Below, one piece after another: positions 25,901-38,794 of a DNA stretch of 64,000 nucleotides. The notes beneath the pieces were generated by a model, which saw only the letters and a list, made by a program, of their open reading frames with translations, had not been told where the DNA came from and did no database searches. The position numbers were made by a program, and so were the translations under genes. The stretch comes from Xiphydria camelus. Its lineage: Eukaryota; Arthropoda; Insecta; Hymenoptera; Xiphydriidae. The stretch is from contig OY783194.1 of assembly GCA_963678675.1 (NCBI GenBank), positions 27,692,278 to 27,756,277 on the forward strand, in the 5' to 3' direction. The first letter of the stretch is position 1. Each line of letters starts with the position of its first letter.

Positions 25901-28200
25901 ATTGCAGGGTATTGAAAAACAATGACTTTCATGATTTAAATATTCTTATGAGACTACGTGATTTTTCTTATAGATAGAAATATTTCTGAGGTACGTATAC
26001 CATATACTCAATTATGACAAATTCTGGCATAATGTGTGCCAAAAATGAAAACGTGTTAAGTAGTACGAAATATTTTGGTATTTTTCACCATAATTTTCGA
26101 AGATTGAGCAATAATAAAGGCTGCGACCAGTAGTCGAATGGGTAACAGCTCCTGGCACTCGCCAAACGATCATCAAGACATGCCATGTGACTTGCAGCCA
26201 CCTCTTCCAACGAAGTTTAACTCCATAAACTCCGTTGAACTTCAAAATCCCTACAATTCATCAGTTTCCACTTACGGTTGAGCCAAGTTCAACTTTGAAC
26301 CGCGGTTGATGAAGATTGCTGCTGACATAAACGTACGTAAAACTTACATGTATTCGCCTACGTGGTCACTGATGGACAGAAGCTTCTAAATTAATTCGCG
26401 ATCTGAGGTTTCGTTGACTAATAATTCTAGATATTAAATGTGAAACCCATGCTACGTGAAAGAACTTAAATTTCTCATTAAATCCATCATTAAATTGGAT
26501 TTTCATTCAAGAATTAATTCAGAACTGGTTATGGTATTTCTATTCATGAATCTTGTGTATATAATACAATACACATAGCTAATGCTGTCAAAGTCAGTAT
26601 GGCGAAGTGAAATGAAATGATTTATCTGGGTAGATTGAAAATGTTACGCACTATGAGATAGGGAGAGATGCATAAATAGATAGATAAATTTATTAGTCCT
26701 GGAATAATTTGTCTCCTAAAAACACACCGCGGTAGAGATAAAGAAAAAGAGTGATAAAGATAGAGAGAAGGGGTAGGGAGGAGGAGAGAGAGAGACAGAT
26801 AGAAGGACGCGACAAAGCGGAAGATCACGTATATATCGAGGACCCTCTAATAAATCCTGGAAGCACCAAAAGTACCTATCTAGCCGGTATCGAGAATGGC
26901 GTGTTTTCGGCATACCGCTTAAAATTTATCGGAGTACGAGCGAAAGGCATTAAAGGGTGCTGCAACCCTAACCGTTACTTCTGGCCCGACCCGCGATTGC
27001 CGTTCTCTCCACCCTCGACCCTCGATACTTCGATTTATCGCTCTTTCATTTCCCCCCACTGGTGGAAAAGTCTTATCCCTTTTTTTTCGCGCGCGTGTAG
27101 AGGATAGATGCCTACGGCGGGACCCCGATGCGCGCGATCCGTTTCACCCGAAGACGCGGCGCTTCCGTTCTTATTTATTCATTCTCCTCGCCGCTCGTTA
27201 ATTCCCTCTCGATTTAATTTGCAGGGCGTTTGAAAGGACGCGCGAGATTGGAGACTTCCCCGGTGTGAAGGCCTGACTGTGCGCCAATTACGTACCCCTT
27301 TCCAGTGTTCCATACATACCTTGTCGTGGAGGATGTACTCGTATTATACGAGTACAGGGTGTCCTACTATTCCAGGAGCCATATATAATGCGTATAGGAT
27401 GATTTCTCACGAAATTATAATAGTGTGTTTTATTCATAATATATAAAGCTCTTATCCAACACATATAATTAAGAAAATTAATATAACCCCTTGTGAAGTT
27501 TATACTGAATATATATTTATTCAATTTTATGTACAATTCAATTATATTAAGTTCAATGCATCTTTCCAAACATGGTTCCATGGGAAATGAGAAAAGAAAT
27601 TGAACATCAGGCGTATTTTCCTAGATTTTTATAATAATATAGTATATACTAATTTGCAAACGCTGCGGAAAGAAATTCGATTAGTTACGAAATTGACGCT
27701 CATTTAAGCGGAGAAATAAATATATGGTCATTTTTTAATTAATAATTCGATTGAAATGATTAACGGCCGTCTGACCGAATGAATTTGTATACAGTAGGTT
27801 CCAGCGGATTATTGTTATTTCAAATAATCTAATCAGCGGTTGCGGGCGGGGGAGTAGGTAAATATTTGATTGAATCAACCGCACGAATTATTTTTCTATA
27901 TGCTTGATCATTTCTCACGCAACGTATGTCATTTTATACGATATTTAAGTATATTCACAATTACGATGGTTAAATATTACGACGTGCAAATGATCTATAG
28001 GACATTATCGCGTGCATCTGTGAACGTATATCATTCGAGTTATAGATTACACGATATGACACTGTATTTCTATGTAGATTACTTAGTGAAACGTGCTATA
28101 ATTTTACACAGAACCTGCAAATCATGTAGACATTTGAGTTGCGTGTGTCCGTAAATGAAATTCTCGCTACAAATATGGTCGTACGATTTTCCGTTCCTTA
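23000..28200. other. No gene recognised
   Basis: A CpG-rich patch lies at 23990-24330, and a purine-rich tract lies near 26735-26810. The palindromic GTACTCGTATTATACGAGTAC followed by AGGGTGTCC at 27338-27366 looks like a repeat terminus. Frames are short and unrecognised. Confidence 0.45.
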
Positions 28201-28247
28201 ATTACATAATTTGACACTATCTACAATTAGATTAATAGAATAACAAA

Positions 28248-28335
28248 ATGGCCACCTCGAGGCTCTAAGATGTTTATTTAAATGCTTTTTTTGTAAAATG
28301 GATGTTTTTAAGGTAATCCAAATGAATCACCCTAT
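28248..28335. repeat. Solo half of the MITE found at 48332-48639
   Basis: CCACCTCGAGGCTC, then TTTTTTTGTAAAATGGATGT, then GGTAATCCAAATGAATCAC match the right arm of the 48332-48639 element (CCTCCTCGAGACG, TTTTTTTCTAAAATGGATAT, ATAATCAAAATGCGTCAT). The matching left arm is not found beside it, so this is a truncated copy. Confidence 0.55.
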
Positions 28336-28368
28336 ACAGTTCCATCTGTACACAGGAGAGAGTAAGAG

Positions 28369-28389
28369 AGAGAGAGAGAGAGAGAGAGA
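28369..28389. repeat. (AG)n microsatellite
   Basis: This is an AG run of about ten units in a purine-rich stretch starting at 28354. Confidence 0.95.
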
Positions 28390-28946
28390 AGGTGGAAAGA
28401 GCACGCGTTATAAGGTCACTGTCGCGGAACGCGTCTTGCTTGCTTCTAAAAGATGGGAAATTTAATTACCACGAGGAGCTGTGAATCCGTTAAAAGGAAT
28501 GAAAGTTAGATTTTCAAGTGGGACTGGTAAAATGAAAAGGGTGCGTAAAAGAGTGCAGGAACGAATCGTGCTAGCAGATCCTGCAGCGCGAGATGCGATT
28601 TTCAATAACGAAACGTCCGGATAATTTACATGGAAATGAGTAGACGCGCTCTGTATAGCATTGATTTTGCGCTGAATATGACACGGCGCGGAAAATCCGT
28701 GCCGTGTCGCCGACTTTTCGTTCCGATCGGGCCGAGCGCGGCGATGCGAAGGGAAATGGGAAGGAACCGGGTGGGGGGGTGGAAAAGTACGAAAACGTGA
28801 CTATTATGGAAGAAGGAATCGTGGAAATATATCTATACGCGCAGAAATTCTCTCTTATCTAGCGAACTAGAGAGAGAGAAGAAATGTATATTTCTTTTTT
28901 CGTCGACGACTCTCACGATTTCCGAGTTTTAAAGAAGGCGATACGC

Positions 28947-29335
28947 TGCAGTATAATCTACCTATCTAAATAGATTTATGCAATTATCACGATGTTTATG
29001 AAAGCTATATTACGATAATCGTTTGTTCTAAAGGCTACGTTTATTTTGCCGCGTGAATTCGAAAAAATAACTACTCTTAAATAAATTATCAAATTCACAT
29101 TATAATGTGATTCAAATTAATCACAATAATAAGTTACAAACGTATTTACGAACAATTATGCTTACATCGGATACACGTTTAGCATTTTATTTGTATTATT
29201 TTGAAATCATGTAATGTGATCAAAATGCTTGCTTACTAAGTACTCGTAAAGCTCGTAACTTTGATGCATTAAAAAATCGATATGAGCCAAAGTCGTCGTA
29301 CAATTTACGCACACTAGTCCATCTGAGTGATGATT
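28947..29335. repeat. Dispersed repeat, copy B (pair with 22658-22965)
   Basis: This is the longer copy, in the same orientation. It carries an insertion around 29190-29240 relative to copy A. It contains TTGTTCTAAAGGCTACGTTT and TTTGATGCATTAAAAAATCG. No reading frame is conserved between the copies. Confidence 0.6.
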
Positions 29336-29339
29336 CTAC

Positions 29340-32268
29340 TTATCAATTTTGTCAAATAAAATACGATAATGGTTGTGTGATAATAATCATACTTATATCA
29401 TGCTTAAATCAGTAGTGAATATTGTAGAGAAAAGCAGTGACTAGCGAACATTCTGCTAATCTACCGATTTTACTAATTATGCACGCAGACTCGGATAACG
29501 ATAAGTTCTTATTAAACTAATTATTATTTTAATCAAACAGTAGAATTCCCTTTCGCGTATTTTCGACATTAGAAAAACTCTGCATTCACCTTTCCATAAT
29601 TTTTATAGACGATCGCAAATATTTCATATTTTACGTATCTTACATATCATGCCGAATATGAAACGAAATATATTCACTGCCCTACCTTGATTGATGCTGT
29701 TTTACCTATAACTTATATTCAAGTGGTACAACATCTCTTCTTACATAATCCTGCAATAGTCAGCTGACGTCGCTCAACTACGTTCATCACGGTACCGTTT
29801 CCCCAATGTCGAGATGTCTGGATCAGAATGTGTTCACCGTATACTCATCGCTCATCGCGATGCAGTCATCCGAGGCAGAAATAGTGACGACTCGGTGTGA
29901 AAAAGGTGCATCTCTAAGAAATTATTGCGGAACAATTCCTGATAAGCCAACAATGGGTTCGTATAACCGGTACCGTAAATTGGGGTTACTTCAGCGAGGT
30001 TGTTATCTGTTAGATTCTGTGCTTCCTGGACACAATTAAATTGCAATAAAGTGCCTGTCGTTCTCTTTTCATTAAGATTAAAACTTCCGTTATATTACTT
30101 CGCATCTGTTCGCGTTCCTTCGCTATAGCGAAGTATACTTCCGATTTCTGCGCGCGGCTTTGTACTGGTGACCCTCTTGGATATAAAAAATTCATTGTCC
30201 GCTTGTTATAATCCTGACATCACTAAGAGAAGAATCCGGCCGGCAATGTCAACCATTCTTTTGTTTTAATAAATGTTAAATGTTTTATTAAAGAATAGCC
30301 GATATCGGTTTGATTGGAAAAATTAGAACGAGCTCGGAGCTCCCTCTGTTAATTTTTATTAAATAAATTATTGAAATATAATTCTCTTTGTATACATATT
30401 AGCTTCGAAAATCAATTTCGTTTGCTTCCGGATCTAAATGCTCTTATTGAATTGACTATACTAAAAAGATGCAAAATTGTCGAAAATCCGAGCGACAAAA
30501 AAAATAGTATAATTGGAAAAGGAATAAAAAACATAGGCGTTTTCACGTTTTAAGTTAAAAGATGGGAAACGGTTTATTTAAAGTGCAGCCGATGTATCGA
30601 AATTCAATTACCGCAGCAAAAACACAAGGGCGAGCCTCGACCCATTCTACCCTCGGGTTTGAGCCCGTTATGCTCCACCTCTGCGAATTCGATGAATTTT
30701 AATACAGTTTTTATCGTGTAGTGAAGAGTTATTTGTATATTATTTTAAATTTATTATACCTAGGATAAACAACTAAAGTCTTTATAAACAATACGCTATT
30801 AAGTAATAACATAAGTCCGATTGCGCTGAATAATAAATTTAATTAATATGTGTCGAACCGTAAACTATATAAAATCGGAAGAAAGTCGTAAAATTCATGA
30901 AGAATTTCTTAATGATGTTATAAAACAAAAAATAAACGGTACTCTTTCCCCTTTTAAAAGACAGGGATTAAATTAAGTTAATATAATTAATAGAGAGACT
31001 TTCAATTCAAGAAAAATGTAAGAACAACCCGTAAGTATACACGGAATATTACCACTGAGACATCGAGAATGGGCATGGCCTAATTTCGTCAATAACAACA
31101 CATCTGCAGTAGGCATGTACCTTTTATGTATACATGTACATATATGCATATACATATGTACACCACATGCTACGTATATGCACCATTAGTTTAACGAGCA
31201 ACGCGCCACGTTACGGGTTCCTTCCCGTAATTTCCATTCGGGTCATTAAGGGCAGCTTACACTTCTTATAATTGGATTATCGAAAAATCTACTAGCCGTA
31301 AATTAACGGCCTCTCACTACCTCGAAATGCTGGGTATAAAGTAAGTTGAGGGTGGATAAGGTTTCTATCGCGTGATCTTCGTGTAATTATGAGTATAGCG
31401 CAACATAAAATTGATCCCGTGGAATTTTTAATGGATGAGAAATCGCAAATTCGTTTATCAAATTTATCGACGATCTTCTTCTCGAAATTAAAATTCGTTT
31501 AGGATTTAGCGTATGATATTTAATTTGAAAAAGTTCCAAATAACTATAATATTTTGCCAAAAATCTCGATATTATATATAAATTTCCCTGATCGAATCAT
31601 TTTTTGTTACTCTTCTTCGAATAATTTTATTATTGTAATAATTGTGGTAAACCCTGATTAAATATTTTCAAATGTTTGGAGTGCGTCAAAAGATTACGTG
31701 CTATAAGCTTACTTTCACAAAAAAACGGCCCCAAGAAGCTTTCATAAGGCTATTTTACGTAGTTTCTCTTATAGTGGTCTCGTCGCTCTTCGTTAGCACT
31801 CTTGGTCCGTAACACTTGAGTAAAGCAGGTACTTTGTCCCACGAGTATTTCTGGCACCCGCTTTTGCATTCGTTTATTATATGCTCCGTTTGACGAGAAA
31901 ATTTATTCCGCGAGTAAACTCCAAAGTCCGGTTAATATATGAAAAATAATAAATATTTTTAATGTCAATTTGCATTTCCCTTCGGTCGTGATGTAAATTT
32001 TACGTAAATATATATAATAATATATATTATTATATATATACAATATATATATAAAGGAATTACGTTATCCACGAGGAACATTGTGCAGCATGCCGTGAAT
32101 TTAAAACTCTTGAAAATCAAAAGTAAATTTACTCCGTAAATAATCATCGCGGAAAAATGCAGCAAAATAAAGTTGCGATGGATTTACTAAGAAGCTTGAC
32201 CTTCGATTGGCGTCGTGGAATCCCTGAGATCGTAATTCAAACGATCGTCAACGTTATACAAATTGTAC
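29340..32268. other. No gene recognised
   Basis: AT-rich, with small frames around 29806-30195 on both strands that match nothing known to me. No splice-supported exon was seen. Confidence 0.45.
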
Positions 32269-32774
32269 GATGTCAGTTAAGAGTTAAAAAGTATAATCTA
32301 AATTTTACTGGAATTACGTAAATTATATAAAAATACAGAGTACTTCACCTATTACGGAAAAATTTTATTCCTGCTCCTGATTTCGGTGAAACTTAGCCTA
32401 TGGTCTTTGGGGTGATTTTCATGAGGCACCAACCCATGGCGGACCATAGGGCGCTCGCCCCGTGGCTGAGCTTCGCTCACCACGATACTCCTCCTGTGAC
32501 GTAATTCGGCTCGCCTCGCTATCACTCGTCTCATATCGGCTCGCCACGAGATAAACGATAGCGAAGCGAGGCAGGTGACGTAACAGGTCTCTTGTGGCGA
32601 GCGAGGCTAATATAAGGTATGGGGTGAGCCAGCCCGGACGGCCGCGCAGGCAAGCGCCCTATGGTCCACCATGGGTTGGTTTTTCCATAGTGAGTGAAGT
32701 ACTCTGTATTTTTATATAATTTACGTAATTCCAGTAAAATCTAGATTATACTTTTCAATCCTCAACTGACATCG
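32269..32774. mobile_element. 506 bp foldback element with nested inverted arms
   Basis: The outer arms are near-perfect: CGATGTCAGTTAAGAGTTAA through AATTACGTAAATTATATAAA and ATACAGAGTACTTCA on the left return inverted at 32690-32774. A second pair inside, CCATGGCGGACCATAGGGCG and CGCCCTATGGTCCACCATGG, is followed by a GC-rich core that folds again (GGCTCGCCTCGCTATC against GATAGCGAAGCGAGGC). It has no coding content. The two-tier design suggests a long hairpin transposon or one palindrome built around another. Confidence 0.85.
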
Positions 32775-32835
32775 ATAATTATTAAAGAAATCGAGCGCAC
32801 GACAACGATTCTCTTCCTCGTGATCATGCGAAATA

Positions 32836-33107
32836 CAGTAATCCCTCGTTATCCGCGGATTCTTTTTCCGCGGTTTTGGTTATCGCGATCTGAAATTCCC
32901 GCGTTTTATCGTATGATTTCCACCTCCCCACAGAAAAAAGCAAGCGAAAAGTTACTCATTTAATTTTCGTTATAATTTTTGTGCTTAGAATTAGCGAGAT
33001 TGGCGAATTTTCACTAAATCACTAAGTATTTTATAAATGGGCTTCTAGTTTCGTTATCCGCGGAATATTGTAAGAACATAACCCCCGCGGATAACGAGGG
33101 ATTACTG
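32836..33107. mobile_element. Pogo/Tigger-like MITE with TA target duplication
   Basis: The ends are perfect 23 bp inverted repeats: CAGTAATCCCTCGTTATCCG plus CGG at the left and its complement at 33085-33107. TA flanks both sides (32834-32835 and 33108-33109). The CAGT start, CCCTCGTTATCCG core and TA duplication are typical of pogo/Tigger elements in the Tc1-mariner superfamily. The 272 bp length, with no transposase frame, makes it non-autonomous. Confidence 0.85.
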
Positions 33108-33112
33108 TAGTA

Positions 33113-33360
33113 CACTCTGAGACAAAAATGTACTTGATCGAAATAAACGTGCCTTTGGATTCGTGCCAACGTGCCAACGGAAACGTGCCAAGAGCGTATT
33201 TATTCGATTTAAATAAATATCGATTTGATTCAAATAACATCTAATTAATTCAATAATCTAATACTTGCGTCCAACTAATATTCATTTAAATCGAATAAAT
33301 ATGCTCTTGAGACTATCCAAAGGCACGTTTATTTCGATCAAGTAAATTTTTTTCTCAGTG
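33113..33360. mobile_element. Tc1/mariner-like MITE starting CACT, TA flanked
   Basis: The left arm CACTCTGAGACAAAAATG, then TACTTGATCGAAATAAACGT and GCCTTTGGA, returns inverted as TCCAAAGGCACGTTTATTTC, then GATCAAGTAAA and TTTTTTTCTCAGTG. Inner arms (TATTTATTCGATTTAAAT) continue the match. TA flanks both ends (33111-33112 and 33361-33362). There is no transposase. It lies five bases from the preceding element. Confidence 0.85.
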
Positions 33361-34994
33361 TATGTAACTGCGAGGAAGAAATATTCCATTAATATATAAA
33401 GAAAGATCAAATTGAGGTAATGAATAATTACTTGCAACTCTAAAAGTAATTTATAGTAGATCGAACTAATACTTTTTCTCCGTGCAGGTCAGGATCGCTT
33501 CGAATAATTGGGAGCGATAATCGGAGTGAAATAAGTTTTTATCTTTGTAATTCTTTCTATCGTAACTTTTCACTCTCTGTGAAAGAGAGAACGTAAATGA
33601 GATGAGTTTATTGCATATCTGCAATTTGAGATTATAAGAGCAAATCATAAACAGACTTTACATATATTATAACCTTTGACTGAGCAGCCGCCACCAATCA
33701 TTCGTGTCACGTACACATAGCGATGATCGAAGCACGCACCGAGACGATCGAAGTGCAATCTTGTTTTGATAGTAGAGCGAAGAGAAAACTATTCATCTTA
33801 CTTTCTAGAATTCCAATTACTGCTATTTACCATTATGATCAGAAGCCAAAAGATTGAATCAACCAGCCCCCTCCTCACCCATCGCCCGACAGGTCATCTT
33901 TGAGCATAACGAAAATCATGAAATATTGGTATATTTAGACCGAGAATTCGGAATACTATTCAAATGTATCGATAATGAAATAGGTAGTGAATATTAGAAC
34001 GAATAATTTAAAATTACATTTATTTATTTTTTTAATGTAGGTATATGCTACTTACGAGAGACCTAAAGTTTTTTAAATCCTCTGCAAAATGTCTTTTCCA
34101 GCGACACTAATCCCTAATGCCCGCTTACAATTAGCCTTGCCGCCTGACGGGAGAGAAATTCTGACAGATGAAAGTACGCGCGCAACCGGATGTGCCTCGA
34201 AAAAGAGAAGCCTTTGGGGGAAACAAAAGTGCCGAGGGTGAAGACTTTTAAGAAATTAAGATCGACGAGACAAAAGTCGCCTAATCATTTTCCCCCTCGT
34301 TCTGGCCCGACTTTTCCAACCCTCCCCGCACTCTGTTACTTCCCCCTCTTGTTATTATTATTATCATTACCCGAGAGGACTCGTCGCGGATATTTCAATA
34401 GAGAGAGGAGAGGATATCTATAAAAATGTCGAGCGCGTTTCCGAAACTTTAAATCGCCGGCTATTATTCCGACGAAGAGTCGACGGACCGGACGAAAGTT
34501 TCTCGATAAATCATCGAAGGCCGGGGGTGGAGCGGCGAGGATGGGTGGGTAGAGGGTAAAGAGTTGGTGGGGACTGGGGAGAAAGAGAGGAGAAGTTGCG
34601 AACTAATAAATATTAATACGAGACGGTTACTTCGTAATCGATTGGCGACTCCGGCCACTCGTCGCGCTTCGAATGTTTCTGTAAGCCGGATTTGTACGAT
34701 AAGTCTCCGCGGACGGCGGCGAACGGAAGTTCCGGTGTACCGCGCCGAACGCGTCTTGATGAGAATGCAGGCGGGTTAACGGTAGCGGTCTGGAGCACGG
34801 TATCCGATGTTCCGACCTTATTACCTATGCACCGAGAAATTAGAGCGTCCGCAGTGGCCCGATATATTTAGGATTAACAATTAACTCCGACGGGTGTGAG
34901 ATGGGGGATATCTTGGAACTTTGATTGGCTCTGGAATGCTAAGAGAGAGAAAGAGATGGAGCACTGCGTGAGGACCAGAGAGAGGAAGAGGTGA

Positions 34995-34997
<3 letters not shown>

Positions 34998-35029
<32 letters not shown>
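34998..35029. repeat. (GA)n microsatellite
   Basis: This is a GA run of about fifteen units within a longer purine-rich tract (34940-35035). Confidence 0.95.
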
Positions 35030-35031
<2 letters not shown>

Positions 35032-35948
35032 TTTGGTTCCTCGAGACCCCTCCTCATAACGTAATTTATTTACCGTTAATCAGTTGCGCACCGACCCTTA
35101 AACCACAGAGACATTTATTCGTAATACGGAACGGATGAGATTTGCAGTTATATTCGCGGTGGATCTGTAAAAATTAATGACGTCTATACGTCGGCACAAG
35201 AAAGTTTACTTAGGTTATCGATGTACACAATTTTTAAGTCTTCGATCGAGATGCATATTTAATATTAATATGTATAATGGGAAAATACTTGTCATATTAA
35301 AATAAAACTGTAGAAATGAAACACGATAAATCGCTGCATATGGAAAAACAGAACGAGTTCGTTATCGATAGCTTAATTTGCGTTATTAATTATCGAACAA
35401 CTATCGGAATATTTCGAAAAATTATTTATCTTTTCAATTTTAAAGGTATAACAAAAGGTAAGCAACTTTCCAATGAGTGATGCTTATTTACGCTAAATCA
35501 ACATCAATAGCTCGGCAAATTGTTGGCCCATAATTGAAAGGGTATAAAATAGAAATCAATAATAATAACGTAAGATAATCGCACAAGTACCATAGTAAAA
35601 ATACATACACAGCGAATATTCGACTTTGATTTTCCGCATCACTTTCCGCATCACCGCATCCGTATTGCAGAATAGGAGAAACTTAGTAAAGTGGATGTAC
35701 CAGGCAATGCGAATAATCACATTATTAGAACGAACATCACACGTCGTGATTTTGCCTTCAGCTTCGCGCGTACCACCCCCTAATCAGTTAGAAGGCATTT
35801 GATTAACGGGTGCGGATGAGGATGTTGTAAATGTGTAATGGATAAGTCATAGTGCGTCTGCACGTTAGATGTTTGCCATTAGATAAGTTTAATTAGGTAC
35901 TTTCAAATATTAACGATTCTTCATCCAGTAATATAGCACATAAAAATA

Positions 35949-35982
35949 TCGTAGATTTACCGTAGATTTATCGTAGATTTAT
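35949..35982. repeat. Short tandem repeat of CGTAGATTTA, three times
   Basis: Three near-identical ten to twelve base units (CGTAGATTTACCGTAGATTT and so on) lie in AT-rich DNA with no gene nearby. Confidence 0.9.
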
Positions 35983-36321
35983 CGCAATGCATTTTACGCC
36001 AAGTATATTTGCCACTGACGTAGGTAATCGTATATTTAATATTTTGTAGATGTTTCGAAGTATCATTTAACTTTGACAAGTAAGTGGCGATGAGTTGATA
36101 AAAGTAAAAAGTAACCAAAATGTAATATTTCTAAAGTTACTCTTGTAAAAAATAAATATATTCATAGCACGTAGTGCTCATACATTTGCGTGGGTAACAA
36201 ATGGCTACAAATATACCGTCAATCTTGTTCAGTTTGTTTTGTTATTCGAAAATATTTTACAGACGGATAATATTTAATTGATAACAAAAGTGTAAAAGTA
36301 AAATATGTATTTATGAGATAA

Positions 36322-38794
36322 TTATTCGTAATATACACCGAAGACACAGCACCACGCATACAAGTCGTTATTTTCAAAGACGTAGTAGGAATAGTTGTCC
36401 CGTTCGACGTCCCAAAGACACCTCATGCCCACATTGAAGCTTTGAAATAGACGTTGGATAGCTCCGACCTGCACCACTATCTTGTATCTGATTCGATGTA
36501 CGACGATACAATAATTAGTAAAAAAAACGACGTAACTCAAAAATCTATCGTATCGTCTAACCGGTAATTCTAATCCCATTTTCATGAAGTTCGCAATAAA
36601 TGGAAAATTTGACAATACTACTAGAAGGAATCAATTCTTTTCAATTCTACCTATCGAAATCCTTCTTCCAAATTGCCGTGCGAATTTCTTCCGAAATTTG
36701 ACAGCAGAGCTTCGCTACGTCGTCGTGTTGATACTTCGTCACCGGCGATAATCTGAGCTCCATTATATCTTTCACGATTTTGTCTATCACTCCCACATTG
36801 AAGGGATTGTACGACTCCAGACGATAACTATTTTGATATTTCGGTACCTGCGCAGGATTTAAACTGATCGGAGCCCCTCGAGCGGACCGTGAATGCCAGA
36901 ATACAACGCGAAGACCATAAAGTTTGCCATATAACGTTCTAATAATGGTTAGTTTATGCAGAGATCGTAATTTTCATTTCCACTATACTACGACCCAATT
37001 ATCATAGGTTCAAGTTTATGCATTCAGCAGCCATATGTAGAGCCTGGATGTTCATAATGGGTTGGCGGTGCGAGTTGGAAAACCGCTGCTCACTCGATGG
37101 CGAAAATCGTGCAGCGTGGAAACTTGAGCTTATCGTATCGTACGGCAAGAATTTCTTGTATATCTATGTAGATTCTATACTGTATAGTACACCTCCAACC
37201 GACTATAAATATTCCAACTTTGAACTTTGAATAATGAAAGCTCCATTAAAATAGAAATGAAGATAATACGATATTTTGAATACAGAAGGCAATTAAATTT
37301 TCGAGTGCACTAATTTCATTTTTTTAAATCTACTGGATCTCGTCTTGTTTCTGAAATAATTTTGCAGCCCCCAAACTTTAAGGGTTCGATTTATCTCCTA
37401 AATTAGCTGTAGTTATAGATCGAATTTACTATTTTTTTTTTCAGAACAAGAAAAGAAAAACGTAAAATACCAATTGTGGGGCGAAGTTCTTTATTTTCAC
37501 CTTTTGTGGTAACCTTGAACTCTGTTTCAGGACTTACCGGAAAACGTCTCGTTCCCTAGGAAACGAGCAGATCTACTTGATATACAATGCTGCGTAAACA
37601 TCTTCAAACCAGTGTGCAAAATCGTTCGATCGTTCATCAGATACGGGTAGATGATTTAATTAACAATATATCCGGCTCGTGCGCTCGATGATAGTTCATG
37701 CTTAAATACGATATTCGATCTGCTCGTTCCATGGAGGTCATCCGGATCGACGAATACTGTTACCAACTGATATCAAATACTGACTATAAATCAAATGAAG
37801 AATTTCACACAATATCGATCCGTATTTAGAATAAGTCTCGCTACTAAAAAGAAAAACTGTTGTTTAATTTTACAGCGCTAGTCAAATTCTATTTATAGAA
37901 AACCATTTACGTAAACAATATTTTTGCAAATTTAAGCTTTCGTAAAAATACACGCCCCACAATTAGTACCTAGCTCCGTACGAAAACCGTAAATCACACG
38001 CGAACTCAGACTCCGATTACCTTGAACTCGCCGCGCTTCTCAAAATATATTTGGCTCATCGGCGAATTGGTGCTGATGGACACCTTGGACGGGTTCCTCC
38101 TCTGCAGCTGGACGAGCCGAAAAAGAAACACAACTCGATATCACCGCGCGCCGCTTTTATCACCCCGCCCCCACGAAAGCGCAGGTGAACAAAGTCTGAA
38201 CCGATTACCTCCCCCGAGTTAGCGGCCCTTTCGTGAAACTTCCGCGACGACTGCCTCTTGACGTTGACGTCTGCGCGACGAAATCATCGATTTTTCGATT
38301 AAGGTTAAGGGAGAAAGACAGATCCCCGCGAGTCGGGGAGGGCCGGCGCATATCTCGCGGCTTACTTGAAGCCGACATATCGGCCGAAGTGGCTCCCCGC
38401 AGTTTTCGACCTCGGACTTCGCGGACGACACCTCCGCGTTTCGACGGAACAAGCGAGGAGCGTCCCTTGCAGTCGGTCGGATCGTCGTTGGAAGGAGAAA
38501 TACGATTTGCATCTGAACTTCCGAGTTGGCCCGGAGCAATTACGCGTGATATAGCGAAGCCGGAATAATCTCCTCGGCTATAGTTGGCGCGTACGAAATC
38601 TCCACCCCACCGCCCTACCGTCCGAGGCGCTACGGCGTCAAGTGCGAGTCTTCCGAAGGGAGGGGGGACGGCGTGAAATGTCGCGTCGCGGAGAATCGTG
38701 CAGAGGGCGCGCGCCGTCGCTTCTCTGTGATCGATCGAATTATACTTACCGCTGTGTACTTACCTATCGGCGTTCGACGGGGCTCCGGGTACAT
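36322..38794 (-). CDS. Tctex1-type dynein light chain (DYNLT / Tctex1 domain-containing), four exons
   Basis: Tctex1 light chains are small cytoplasmic subunits that dimerise on dynein intermediate chains, in cytoplasmic or ciliary motors, and hold cargo. Exons: 38794-38750, 38107 (or 38101) to 38021, 36847-36651 and 36487-36322. All join in phase: A/LQRRN, K/VPKYQNSY, and an R codon split AG/A. The total is 164 residues. Family marks are NSYRLESYNPFNVGVIDKI, then CCQISEEIRTAIWKKDFDRY, then YKIVVQVGAIQ, GMRCLWDVERDNYSYYVF and the C-terminal WCCVFGVYYE. The last three exons are secure. Exon 1 (MYPEPRRTPIGKYTA) rests on an in-frame ATG and donor GCG/GTAAGT. A competing donor 14 bases earlier would shift the frame. 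Alternatively translation could start at the ATG at 38059, giving 133 residues. No gene neighbour suggests a specific complex. Confidence 0.85.

Larger units (their letters stand above)
33363..36321. other. No gene recognised
   Basis: A GC-rich patch at 34150-34800 has overlapping unrecognised frames on both strands. A purine-rich microsatellite tract follows, and the rest is AT-rich. It lies downstream of the Tctex1 gene's stop codon, so its right end should hold that gene's 3' UTR. Confidence 0.45.

Noticed and set aside
36322..36615. 97-codon minus-strand frame taken as a whole
   Set aside because: Only the part from 36487 onward is coding; the upstream residues are intron read-through before the CAG acceptor.
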